Shown one piece after another: positions 35,581 through 46,819 of a stretch of DNA of 64,000 nucleotides. The stretch comes from Cyprinodon diabolis. Taxonomy: Eukaryota > Chordata > Actinopteri > Cyprinodontiformes > Cyprinodontidae. Under the pieces are notes generated by a model that did not search any database, had not been told where the DNA came from, and saw nothing but the letters and a program-made list of their open reading frames with translations. The stretch covers positions 29,387,337-29,451,336 of the forward strand of contig CM060069.1 of NCBI GenBank assembly GCA_030533445.1, written 5' to 3'. The number at the start of each line of letters is the position of its first letter. The first letter of the stretch is position 1. A program made the translations under genes and the position numbers.

Positions 35581-38500
35581 ATGGCTGCTAATCCACCGGG
35601 ACAAGGTAATGAGTCTAAAACTATTTGTTTAAAAGTCATGTTTACTGCAGAGGCGGAGCAGCAAGTTTTAGAGACCCGGGGAAATGCATAACCCTGGCCC
35701 CCTTTGACCGAATCTGATAGATATTTTACAACTACAGATTTTAGACCATCACGTTACATATTTTTATGCTTTTTATAAAAACTTTTGTTATATAGAGTAA
35801 TAATAAAAGCTCCAGTAAACATGCAGGGTATTTCATTCACCATTAATTTCTTGTCTTAACTGTAGAAACAATTTGTAAATCACACCTTCCTTCCTGCAGC
35901 TTCATCTGAATCAGTCTATTTTTACCAAAGCTAGAATGCTTGAGAAACGTAACTTTTTAAAGTCGTAAGGAAATCATATTTAAATTTGAAATTATTCTGG
36001 CTTAAACATGTATATAAATGTACTCTTTATTTGACCATATTGTCCCAAAAGTTAGAAATGTTTCTATTTTAAAAAAAAAATCCTGTCTTAAAATCTGTTT
36101 GTTTTCGTTATTTTTTAAACACCTAGGGTTAGGGTTAGACCTAAATTCAGCCAATCATATATCAACGGTCGTCTGTCAATCAAATTTTTTTAGTCATAGC
36201 ATCTTGATTCATATGTCGCAGCTAATATACGCACAGGTTAAAGTAAGAATAATTTACTTTATCATTGAGTTCCGTCCCAGTGTTCACAGGGATGGACGTT
36301 TGTGTCTTCATCAGGCGTAGAGCTAACAGAACTGTCAGCGTTGCGAGGCAAGGGCTCAAACATGTACGGCTGTAAGCCTTCTACACCAAACCAAGCTTCT
36401 GCTGCCCTGGTGTCCTCTTACACAACAACTTCGTCCTCACTTTCCTCTTGTAAATAAAAAATGGATCACGGAGGAGACTCATCCACGACCTCCGACACAA
36501 AACTCTCCTCTTGCATGTTTGCGCTGTCCATAGCGTTCCTTGACAGTGTCGTTTCTAAGTCACCAATTTAGTGCTACTTGGTCCCAATGTAATTTCCCAT
36601 TAGGAACCTACTAGCATTAAGTTACTAACTGGTTAGCAAGATACTTCAAATTGGCTACAACCAAACTTGCTTGTGAACCTTCCACCACAACAATCCCACC
36701 CCCTTTGATAAACGACCATTCACAATCACTTTATTCACTTGTGTAAAGTCGGGCACCACTCTAGAGAATTCAGAAATGCAACGGTTGGAACGGCCGCTTT
36801 CCCTACGACTTTAAAAAAAGCATAAACATATCCATCACAATCCATCCTGTTATAGTTATGTTTTGGGGTTTTTTCTTAATCAAGCAAGATTGCAGGAAAA
36901 TTACTTTTGCTTGGTTTGTAGTGTATGGGGTTCCGTTAGTGCCAAAAATATGTTTATGTGTCTTCTGGTATGTCCATGTGTCTATGTAAGGTGTGCATGT
37001 TTCATGCTTATGTAATGGAAGTTGTATATGTAGTGGTTTAAAGTCTATATGTCAGATTCATATGTTGTGTCTATATGCTGTGAGCATATGTATTGTGTCT
37101 ACATGAGGGATAACGTGCATTGCATTATTCTTCACTTTATGTTGTTTCAACATGTTGTTGAACCTGTCAGCATGTGATCTGGTTTTGCTGTCGTTTCCTT
37201 TGTTGTTACAGCCTGTCGTTCTCCCCTGTCGTCTCCCTCTGCTGTTATACCTGTCGTTGTCCCGTCATCTCCCTCTGCTGGTACAACCTGGCGTTACAAC
37301 CTGTCGTTGTCCCCTGTCGTCTTCTGTGTTGTTACAACCTGTCGTCACCTCTGTCGTCTGCTGTGTCGTTACAACTTGTCTCCGTTATACTTGTCATTGT
37401 CCCCGTTAACGGGGCGTTGCACTGCTTTTACAATGGTGGGTTGCTGCTGCTGTCTTGTGCCGTTACCTGGTTCCATGAGCGAGTAGTTGGCTATTTTATC
37501 TATATTGTTTTAATCTTTAATGTCACAACAATAATAACTCCCTTCAAATCTCACTGTTCACACATATTAGATCTGGTAAACGCCTTAGTTTTTCACTTAC
37601 TGACCAATGCGGTCATGATAAAATAACGTACACACTTCCGGTTTAACGGAGATTTCAAAATAAGAGTCAATGACACAAACGCCTCTGCTGTAAAATTAGG
37701 CTTCATTGAGCATTACCATGGACAGGCTATAATAGCAGAGGAGACGATAGGTTTTAACAACAGAGGAGACGACAGGTTGTACCAGCAGAGGGAGACGACA
37801 GGGGAGAACGACAGGTATAACAGCAGAGGAGACGACAGAGGAGAACGACAGGTTTTAACAACAGAGGAGACAACAGGTTGTACCAGCAGAGGGAGACGAC
37901 AGGGGAGAACGACAGGTATAACAGCAGAGGAGACGACAGAGGAGAACGACAGGTTTTAACAACAGAGGAGACGACAGGTTGTACCAGCAGAGGGAGACGA
38001 CAGGGGAGAACGACAGGTATAACAGCAGAGGGAGACGACAGGGGAGAACGACAGGTTTTAACAACAGAGGAGACAACAGGTTGTAACGCCAGGTTGTACC
38101 AGCAGAGGGAGATGACGGGACAACGACAGGTATAACAGCAGAGGGAGACGACAGGGGAGAACAACAGGCTGTAACAGCAAAGGAAACGACAGCAAAACCA
38201 GATCACATGCTGACAGGTTCAACAACATGGTCAAACAACATAAAGTGAAGAATAATGCAATGCACGTTATCCCTCATGTAGACACAATACATATGCTCAC
38301 AGCATATAGACACAACATATGCATCTGACATATAGACTTTAAACCACTACATATACAACTTCCATTACATAAGCACAATACATGGACACACCAGAAGACA
38401 CATAAACATATTTTTGGCACTAATGGAACCCCATAGTAGTGCAGCCCTATACTCTTTGTCTTGTCTCACATTTTCTCTTCTCTGCTTGTGTTTGTGGGCT

Positions 38501-38775
38501 GGTTGTTGTTACTTAGCCTTCCCGAACAAGGCTCGGGTGGCAATCCTGGCAGAGTTGGAGAAGGAGAAGAGGCGTCTCAGGGAGACTCAGTCCATGAACG
38601 TTCCAGGAGCCAGGTAGAGCCGGAGCCCAGCTGTGATTATTATAGTTACCACTGCACGACATAAGAACAGCATGTTCCTTTGGAAGCAAAGAGGAAGTTA
38701 TGTTCCATTTATCCATTTTATGAGGAGAAACTTGACTTTATAACAGTAATTAGAAGAACTGAAACCTTCCTTCCT

Positions 38776-38815
<40 letters not shown>

Positions 38816-40194
38816 TCCTTCCTTCCTATTGCTTTATTAGGATGATCTCAAGTGAACTAAAACATATTGACCTTCCTTCCTTCCTTCCTTCCTTCCTTCC
38901 TTCCTTCCTTCCTTCCTATTGGTTTATTAGGATGATCTCAAGTGAACTAAAACATATTGTCCTTCCTTCCTTCCTTCCTATTGGTTTATTAGGATGATCT
39001 CAAGTGAACTAAAACATATTGTCCTTCCTTTCTTCCTTCCTTCCTTCCTTCCTTCCTTCCTATTGGTTTATTAGGATGATCTCAAGTGAACTAAAACATA
39101 TTTTCCTTCCTTCCTTCCTTCCTTCCTTCCTTCCTTCCTTCCTTCCTTCCTTCCTTCCTATTGGTTTATTAGGATGATCTCAAGTGAACTAAAATATATT
39201 GTCCTTCCTTCCTTCCTTCCTTCCTTCCTTCCTTCCTTCCTTCCTTCCTATTGGTTTATTAGGATGATCTCAAGTGAACTAAAACATGTCCTTCCTTCCT
39301 TCCTTCCTTCCTTCCTTCCTTCCTTCCTTCCTTCCTTCCTTCCTTCCTATTGGTTTATTAGGATGATCTTAAGTGAACTAAAACATATTGTCCTTCCTTC
39401 CTTCCTTCCTTCCTTCCTTCCTTCCTATTGGTTAATTAGGATGATCTCAAGTGAACTAAAACATATTGTCCTTCCTTCCTTCCTTCCTTCCTTCCTTCCT
39501 TCCTATTGGTTTATTAGGATGATCTCAAGTGAACTAAAACATATTGTCCTTCCTTCCTTCCTTCCTTCCTTCCTTCCTATTGGTTTATTAGGATGATCTC
39601 AAGTGAACTAAAACATATTGTCCTTCCTTCCTTCCTTCCTTCCTTCCTTCCTTCCTTCCTTCCTTCCTTCCTTCCTATTGGTTTATTAGGATGATCTCAA
39701 GTGAACTAAAACATATTGTCCTTCCTTCCTTCCTTCCTTCCTTCCTTCCTTCCTTCCTTCCTTCCTTCCTTCCTTCCTATTGCTTTATTAGGATGATCTT
39801 AAGTGAACTAAAACATATTGAATAATTAAACCTTCAAATTTGTGGTTTGGTGCAGCAACGATTTAACAGCACTTCTTGTGAACATATGTTTGCGTCTTGC
39901 CATCCCTTCATCCTCTAGCATCCCACTGTCAAGACCCAACATGAAGGAGTTCAGAGACAGCGCTGAGCTGCAGCACATCGCTGCCCAGCAGAGAGCTGCT
40001 TTGCAGGTTAGAAAAAGATCTAAACTAAGAGTTTAGCTGTATACATCCACTGTTTTTATAACCCTATTTTTTTTCTCTCTGTCTTTTCTGCTTAGCATGC
40101 TCATACACATTCTTCAGGCTTCTTCATCACTCAGGACTCCTCATTCGGGAACCTCATCCTCCCTGTTCTTCCTCGTCTGGAGCCACAGTCATGA
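35581..40194 (+). CDS. inip: INTS3 and NABP interacting protein (SOSS complex subunit C), complete
   Basis: Four exons, 35581-35605, 38517-38613, 39919-40006 and 40096-40194 (TGA), join in phase with GT-AG borders to give 102 residues; human INIP has 104. Recognisable stretches are MAANPPGQ at the start, NKARVAILAELEKEKRRL in exon 2, ELQHIAAQQRAALQHAH across exons 3-4, and GFFITQDSSFGNLILPVLPR near the end. INIP is the small subunit of the SOSS complex with INTS3 and a single-strand DNA-binding protein, and acts in double-strand break repair and checkpoint signalling. The gene is head-to-head with snx30, as in human. Upstream, CTCTCCCAG before 35556 could be the acceptor of a 5' UTR intron. 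Intron 1 holds a 1.5-kb foldback element ending 83 bases before exon 2, and intron 2 holds a 1-kb CCTT array. The small size and broken exons make it easy to miss. Confidence 0.95.
36926..38433. mobile_element. 1.5-kb foldback element with TA flanks, in inip intron 1
   Basis: Arms 36926-37400 and 37740-38433 are inverted copies, starting TGGGGTTCCGTTAGTGCC and its complement, each flanked by TA (36924-36925, 38434-38435). Landmarks on the left such as GAGGGATAACGTGCATTGCA and GATCTGGTTTTGCTGTCGTT recur inverted on the right. The inner parts of the arms are a CTGTCGTCTCC minisatellite. The 340-base centre has no recognised coding sequence. The class is unknown, perhaps a mariner-type MITE with grown arms. 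Confidence 0.85.
37740..38195. repeat. minisatellite of about 101 bp in the right foldback arm
   Basis: A unit built from GTTTTAACAACAGAGGAGAC, GTTGTACCAGCAGAGGGAGA and AACGACAGGTATAACAGCAG blocks repeats at 37751, 37852, 37954 and 38054. The left arm has only one to two units, so the arms differ in array length. Confidence 0.85.
38762..39830. repeat. composite CCTT array with 12 copies of a 43-bp spacer unit, in inip intron 2
   Basis: Runs of CCTT (5 to about 16 units, one with CCTG) alternate with a near-identical 43-bp block containing GGTTTATTAGGATGATCTCA and AGTGAACTAAAACATATTG. Blocks start near 38826, 38915, 38978, 39059, 39158, 39248, 39347, 39424, 39502, 39576, 39674 and 39777. The first and last share a GCTTTATTAGG variant. 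Confidence 0.95.
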
Positions 40195-40292
40195 CCTTTG
40201 ACCCCCTGGTCCCCCTGAGACAAAATGAAAGTCTTATTGTTCCCTTTGTTTTTAATTATTTCGTAGGTAATGAGATTTGATTCTTTCACCCT

Positions 40293-40298
40293 ATTAAA
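40293..40298 (+). other. candidate inip polyadenylation signal (ATTAAA)
   Basis: ATTAAA lies about 100 bases after the inip stop codon, in an AT-rich stretch. It is the nearest hexamer variant and the likely 3' end. Confidence 0.45.
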
Positions 40299-40477
40299 AG
40301 AAATCCCTGGAGAGTCTGAATCTATTTCTCATTTTTCTGATTGGGGGAAGACAACCAGATATCCTGGGGCCCCCCCATTCTGTTTTTTTTGTTTTTGAGA
40401 AATTCTAGATAGCCTAAAGAATACCTCTATCAACCAAACTTTTAAACATTTTGTTCATTAAATTAACTTTATTGCTT

Positions 40478-40925
40478 TCTTTGAAGTCATATTTACAAAT
40501 TAAAAAGTTATTGAATGTTTAAATATTTTTGCATATTTAAACCGAAATCATGCTGTAATTAGTCCACCTAATGTTTTGTTTCTGCTTTGTTAAAATTGTA
40601 CAACTTAATGTTTCCTATTTTACAACAGAGTATTAGGGCCACATTGAGGGTAAAGTAAAAATTGAGGGAGGGATTTATTTCCCCTCTTCCACAGCAGGTC
40701 AAAGTTGAGCTGTCAATAAAAAAAGAAAATTGAAGTTGCATAAAATCAAAAATGATGTAAGTGGACTTGAATAAAAATATCGGCTCGATGTTTGGTGACG
40801 TTTTAAGCCTACATCCTCTTAAAGGGAGCTTATGATGCTGTGCAATTTTATGCATTTTGATAGTTTAATATTATTCGATGTATAAACACAATATTTCGAC
40901 TTCATGCTCAACATTTTGTCTTAAC
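40478..40925. repeat. dispersed repeat, paralogue of 33498-33990
   Basis: Same landmark blocks as the other copy, in the same order and orientation. It carries GAGTATTAGGGCCACATTGA. Confidence 0.65.
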
Positions 40926-41339
40926 TGACTTGGTGAGGAAGAGTGGAAAAAAATATCCCCCCTTTTTTTACTCAATGTCGCCCAAATACTCAGTTGTAGT
41001 ATTTAGATCTTCCTTCTCTATCTGTAATGGGTTTTTTTAGTGTTTGTTAACTGGAAATTAAAAAGAAAAATACTCCCAGTTTGAGAATAGAAAAAAAAAA
41101 CTTTTAAAAGTAATTTAAATCTTCAGCAACAAAAATTAGCATTTCTGTACAATTGTAACTTCAGTTTTAGAAAAAGTTTAAATAGGCATAATATGGACAT
41201 TTATTCACTATAAAATTATAGAAAAAAAAACTGAAACACCTTTTTAAAAACGTCCCTGACATCAAAAGCATAAAGTTGCTGCCAAACTTCTTTTTATCGG
41301 GGATCAGTGACTGATGAGGGTGGAAAAAGCATCTAGCTG

Positions 41340-41550
41340 CTACGGTTTAAAATGTACGTATAATTGGATGTCATCTGCAGAGATGTGGTTGAAGATATCA
41401 GAAAATAATGGAATAATTTCAGCTTTTGGAAAAACATAAAGCGTAAATAATGGGCTCAGAACTGAACTTTGTGGAACACTGCAGGTTAGACGAGCAGAAC
41501 CCGAGAGGAACTTTAATCCAGAACATTCTTTAAGATAAGGAGTTAACCAG
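41340..41550 (-). pseudogene. non-LTR reverse transcriptase remnant
   Basis: On the minus strand SVPQSSVLSP (complement of about 41462-41492) precedes ISADDIQL (about 41365-41388). These are decayed forms of the GVPQGSVLGP and YADDTQL boxes, in the correct order and spacing. Confidence 0.6.
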
Positions 41551-41621
41551 TCTAATGTAGAGCAAAAAATATACAGTGAGGAAAAAAAGTAGTCTGGTTT
41601 TATTTTGTCATTTTGAACACA

Positions 41622-41974
41622 AGTGTAAACAAAAATAAAATTTGTTGTGTACAGCTCTCTAAACTATTTCATTTCTTAAAGTGCAGGTAAGCAGCAGAGA
41701 TAAAAACAGTGTGATGAAAAAATTATATAAACATATGACTGTGCAGTTACAGTTCCAACATTTGAGATTTTATTTATTTTTTTAATGACCTATTTTACAT
41801 AACATTCAGCAGTCTAATGGCAGTGGGGAAGAAACTGTTCAGGAATCTGCTGGACCTGCAACGGATGCTTCGAAGTCTCTTTCCAGAAGGCAGCCGGGAG
41901 AACCGTCCATGTTGGGGGTGTGAGGGGTCATTTATGATGTTACGGCTCGGGACACGCAGCACTGGGATGTATGT
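41622..41974 (-). mobile_element. 5'-truncated LINE with 7-bp target duplication
   Basis: GAACACA occurs at 41615-41621 and 41975-41981, where the Tc1 sequence should be continuous. The minus strand encodes RNIINDPSHPQHGRFSRLPS followed by RSIRCRSSRFLNSFFPTAIRLLN, a C-terminal pattern I recognise from fish non-LTR polyproteins. Confidence 0.7.
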
Positions 41975-42239
41975 GAACACATTGCTATTTTATAAGTTCT
42001 CCCACTTACAAAATCATTGAGGGGTCTGAAATTATCATCTGTTAGACACAATCTAAAAAAGGAATCATGTAATCACAATGTATTATTTCTTAAACCAATG
42101 TTAATATTTGGTACAGTAGCCTTTGTTTGCAATCACAGAGGTCAAACGTTTCCTGTAGTTTTTCACAAGGTTTGCACAAACAGTATGTGGGATTTTGGCC
42201 CACTCCATCCACACAGATCCACACAGGTTTCTGAGGAAC

Positions 42240-42950
42240 ATGGAGTTAAAGCACCCTCCAAAGATCCTCTATTGGGTGTAGGGATTGAGACTGGTCAGGC
42301 CACGCCAGAACCTTGATATGCTTTTTACAGAGCCGCTCCTTGGTTATCCTGTCTGTGTGCTTTGGGTCATTGTCATGTTGGAAGACCCAGCCTCCACCCA
42401 TCTTCAATGCACTGAGGGCAAAATCTTGAAATACATGGCCCCAGTCATCCTTTCTTAAATGCAGTGCAGTCCTGTCCCATGTGCAGAAAAAAACACCCCC
42501 GAAGCATGATGCTACCACCCCCATGCTTCCCAGTAGGGATGGTGTTCTTGTTATGGTACTAATCATTCTTCCTCCAAACACAGCTAGTAGAATTATGACC
42601 AAAAAGTTCTATTTTAGTCTCGTCTGACCACATGACTTTCTCCCATGACTCCTCTGGTTCATCGAAATTGTCATTGGCAAACTTAAGTCAGACGTTGACA
42701 TGTGCTGGTTTAAGCAGGGGAACCTTCCATGCCATGCATGATTTCAAACCGTGATGTCTTAGTGTATTACCAACAGTAACCTTGGAAATGGTGGTCCCAG
42801 CTCTTTTCAGGTCATTGACCAGCTCCTCCCATGTAGGTCTGGACTGATTTCTCACCTTTCTTAGGACCATTGAGACCCCACGAGGCGATACCTTGCATGG
42901 AGCCCCAGTCTGAGGGAGATTGACAGTCATGTTCAGCTTCATCCATTTTC
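42240..42950 (-). pseudogene. Tc1 transposase, frameshifted
   Basis: The DNA-binding half shows [20 protein letters not shown] and [21 protein letters not shown] frame change follows, then [20 protein letters not shown] and [10 protein letters not shown]. The last two catalytic acids have 34 residues between them (DD34E). Stops and shifts exclude function. Confidence 0.85.
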
Positions 42951-44130
42951 TAATTATTGCTCCAACAGTGGACCATTTTTCATCAATCTGCTTTCCAGCC
43001 TTAAGGAGGTGTACAATTTTGTCTCTAGTGTCTTTGGACAGCTCTTTGTTTGGTTTTGGTCATGTTAGTAGTTGGATTCTTACTGATTGAATGGGGTGAA
43101 CAGGTGTCTTTATGCAGCTAACGACCTCAAACAGGTGCATCTAATTTAGCCTTTTCAGCACTCGTCCCAAGATGGTTTTTAGACCTGTAACATATTCTCT
43201 GGGGTCTTGCCTTTATTTTGATACCAAAAACAATTAAAATAAACTCTGTAGTTCTTGAGATATATTCAATTCATTTTGGGCATGTTATTTTCAAGCATAT
43301 TTCTCGAAAACAGGCCTAGTGTCATCAAGGTTGAGATAATAAATGGAGTGGAGGTGGACATTTTTGAAAGCAGACTGGCAGGTCTTTGAGGATCAGAACT
43401 CAAGCTGATAGACAGGTGTTATGATACTTATTTGCAGCTGTATCATGCAAATAAATAGTCAAAAAATTAATATATTGGGATTCTTGGATTTTTTTAAATT
43501 ATGTCTCTCAAAGTTGACATTCACCTACGATGACTATTTCAGACCCCTCCATGATTTCTAAACTTCAAAACTTGCAAAATAGCAGGGTGTTCAAATACTT
43601 ATTTTCCTGGTTGTATTTTAAGTTCTGTGGTCAACAGTTTGAAAGGCATGCTGAAATTAAATGGCACCATCAATGAACATTTTTTCTCAATGAAAAAATA
43701 CTTTTCTATGTAAGGCAAAAAATATCAGTATTGACAGGCTTTACTTTGAAGTAATTTAGTCCCATTTTAAACAGCTTTGGTTTATTCAGCATAAGGAATT
43801 CCTACAGGAGACCAGCATACTGTAGCTCTTCTTTTTCCTTTTCTGGGTGATGCAGCCTCCCACAAACTTCTACTGACCCCAGCTGGTATTTAAGACTCAT
43901 CTGCATCTGATTCTATAGTCAGGGACCAGTTATAGGAAAAACCTAGATTATAGCCTTACATTGCAATAGTCTTTCAAGAAAAGCCAAGACAAGCCTTCTT
44001 TCCCTCTACAGCAACAAGCGATGTGCTGCAGATGGTGCCCCACTCCCATTTTAATGTACACTCTCCAGCCTTGTTATTAAAAGTTGTTATTTATTTTTTT
44101 TCTGCTTCTATGTTGGAGCTGTTATATCCC

Positions 44131-44331
44131 TTAAGAGTTTGGTCCACGCTGACCCAAAAAAACATCATGCAGTATTTGCAGATTTATTAGCTGTGCATCC
44201 ATAATATAAATCATCAATTCAATCGTATCCAAATGCTGCTCTGCTGGATGGAGACCGGTGGAAACCATTGGAGCACAGAGGAAGTATTGTCCTGTCAAAA
44301 ATAAAACATAAAAAGATGATTTAAGCTTCAA
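44131..44331 (-). pseudogene. possible Tc1-like C-terminal relic
   Basis: On the minus strand MDAQLINLQILHDVFLGQRG loosely matches the MDVQPTNLRQLCDAIMS region of the transposase at 2021-3043. Only this short stretch is recognisable. Confidence 0.35.
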
Positions 44332-44416
44332 ATGACTGGTACACTGATTTCCAATGGGTAAAAAATATGCTCTTCAACCATATTGAGGGATAGTGAGGTG
44401 TTTAAACAAGGCTTAA

Positions 44417-44801
44417 AGCTATAGTGGAAGATGTTCTTTTTTTCCAGGTGGATCATCAAAATAAGTGGTCCTCCTAATTGTCAATCATTCTGGTGACGTT
44501 TACGTAAGGCTGTTCTACGTGCTCAACCCCGTTGTCACTTAACGGTGGTGAGTCTGACATGGTAGTGGAAAAATTGCAAACCTTCGTTTGGAAAGTAAGC
44601 TTGTATGAGCGTTGCAAACAGCAACTTTTAAACAGTGTGTGCACGAGGAAATATGGGCTCGTGCACGCACTCGCACGTATTTAATAGTCGTTTCCTCTCT
44701 GGAGCGGGTATAGGGTTGTGCATTTTTACTTATTTATTTTTTTCTTTTAAGTGGAGAGGTCAGGTATTTTCAAACGTTTGCTAAAATCTTCCACTACATC
44801 T
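44417..44801. mobile_element. TTAA-flanked MITE, family TATAGTGGA, copy 2
   Basis: AGCTATAGTGGAAGAT and the inverted ATCTTCCACTACATCT lie between TTAA sites (44413-44416, 44802-44805). 385 bp, no coding sequence. Target TTAA fits piggyBac- or Kolobok-type mobilisation. Confidence 0.75.
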
Positions 44802-45305
44802 TTAAATAGTAAATAATTTTATATTGACTAAATATCAAATACTAATCATAAGTAGTAGTTGTAATATTAGTATTAGTATGTGTAACCAAATATCTTTTAA
44901 AATGGGAAAAATACATTTTAAACATTTCCGAATTCTTCACATTGTTCAAAGAAAGGAAAGAGTTCAAAAGGCGTCAGCTGGAAGAGGACATTAATTTGAT
45001 AATACTGACCTCTACTGGACAAAACAAGAAAGCGCTTTGTGAAGTTAACTGTCACAGTCGTAATAGTTGGCTGATGGAAATGTGACAAAATTATTTTTAA
45101 CAGTTTAAACTGAATTTTTTAAGTCCTAAAAATTAAATTTAATTCAAAAATATACAATTGTCAAGTTGTCATTTCCCCCCTTTTCATATATTATAGAGAT
45201 CCTTTAAACATAAAATCAAATATTCTAAACTTCAGGCCCCATGCTGCCATAAATGAAAAAAAAAGAGGTTTGGAATATTAGGATATTTTAAAATTAGTTT
45301 GAATT

Positions 45306-46045
45306 CTACGACGGAGTATTATACGACAGAGTATTAGGGCCACGCATGAAGAGAAAAAATATTTTTGCCATGACGAGATTAAACTTGACATGTCGACTTT
45401 AAAGTCGACATGTCGACATTAAACTCAACATTTCGAGAATAAAGTTGAAATGTCATGTTGAGTTTAATCCCGACGTGTCGACTTTAAACTCGCCCTGTCG
45501 ACTTTAAACTCGCCATTTCGAGAATAAAATTGAAATGTCATGTTGAGTTTAATCTCGACGTGTCGAGAATAAAGTTGAAATTAGTTCAAGAGAGCCAACC
45601 GCTGCACAGGATACATGCACAGAATCCAGAATCAGACATGCCTTGTGTAGATGATTTGGTCAAATTGTACTTTCTGTGATGATTATACAGTTATACAGTT
45701 GCAGGACGTCAAAGACTACCTTCACTCTTAAAACGCAGACTGCAGCTGTGGAGCGCGGTTGCTCTTATCTCCAAACGCAGACTGCAGCTGTGGAGCGCGG
45801 TTGCTCTTTTCTCCAAACTTTGGAATGTCGAGATTAAAGTCGCCACGATATATCAACTATATTCTCGAAATGGCGAGTTTAAAGTCGACACGTCGAGATT
45901 AAACTCAACAAGACATTTCAACTTTATTCTCGAAATGTTGAGTTTAATGTCGACATGTCGACTTTAAAGTCGACATGTCGAGTTTAATCTCGTCATGGCA
46001 AAAATATTTTTTCTCTTCATGTGTGGCCCTAATACTCCGTCGTAG
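45306..46045. mobile_element. long palindromic element, copy 1
   Basis: Begins CTACGACGGAG, with a duplicated GAGTATTA...GAGTATTAGGGCCAC start, and ends with the inverse. The arms are made of periodic GTCGACTTTAAACTCG and TTTCGAGAATAAAGTTGAAA units. The non-palindromic core (about 45575-45830) has CGCTGCACAGGATACATGCA and CTGTGGAGCGCGGTTGCTCT, with a 50-base tandem duplication. No coding frame. Confidence 0.8.
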
Positions 46046-46819
46046 TATTAGGGCCACACATGAAGAGAAAAAATATTTTTGCCATGAAGAGATTAAACTC
46101 GACATGTCGACTTTAAACTCAACATTTCGAGAATAAAGTTGAAATGTCATGTTGAGTTTAATCTCAACGTGTCAACTTTAAACTCGCCCTGTCGACTTTA
46201 AACTCGCCATTTCGAGAATAAAGTTGAAATGTCATGTTAAGTTTAATCTCGACGTGTCGACTTTAAACTCGCCCTGTCGACCTTAAACTCGCCATTTCGA
46301 GAATAAAGTTGAAATGTCATGTTGAGTTTAATCTCGACGTGTCGACAATAAATTTGAAATTAGTTCCAGAGAGCCAAGCGCTGCACAGGATACATGCACA
46401 GAATCCAGAATCAGACATGCCTTGTGAGGATGATTTGGTCAAATTGTACTTTCTGTGATGATTATACAGTTGCAGCACGTCAAAGACTACCTTCACTCTT
46501 AAAACGCAGATTGCAGCTGTGGAGCGCGGTTGCTCTTTTCTCTAAACTTTGGAATGTCGAGATTAAAGTCGCCACGATATATCAACTTTATTCTCGAAAT
46601 GGCGAGTTTAAAGTCGACACGTCGAGATTAAACTCAACAAGACATTTCAACTTTATTCTCGAAATGGCGAGTTTAAAGTCGACAGGGCGAGTTTAAAGTC
46701 GACACGTCGAGATTAAACTCAACATGACATTTCAACTTTATTCTCGAAATGTTGAGTTTAATCTCGCCATGGCAAAAATAATTTTTCTCTTCATGTGTGG
46801 CCCTAATACTCCGTCGTAG
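46045..46819. mobile_element. long palindromic element, copy 2
   Basis: Follows copy 1 directly and shares its terminal GTA. GTATTAGGGCCACACATGAA starts it and CTAATACTCCGTCGTAG ends it. Core and arms are the same as in copy 1 and in the same orientation. Confidence 0.8.

Larger units (their letters stand above)
41574..43613 (-). mobile_element. Tc1 element (DD34E), decayed, with a LINE nested inside
   Basis: Left end CAGTGAGGAAAA at 41574 and right end (inverted) CAACCAGGAAAAT at 43613 are flanked by TA. The transposase is on the minus strand and broken. Both ends carry the TATTTGAACACCCTGCTATT-type subterminal sequence of this abundant fish family. Without the LINE the element is about 1.68 kb. 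Confidence 0.88.

Noticed and set aside
37174..38206. Similar 150-codon frames on both strands (FCCRFLCCYSL...)
   Set aside because: They arise because the foldback arms are inverted copies; the Cys/Leu/Val repeats come from the minisatellite.
39174..39596. 140-codon frame of repeated LPSFLPS and FIRMISSELKH
   Set aside because: Translation of the CCTT composite array inside inip intron 2; no start context or splice support.
38762..39830. CRISPR-like pattern of identical blocks separated by variable runs
   Set aside because: Spacers are all CCTT runs and the locus is a vertebrate intron; it is a composite tandem repeat.
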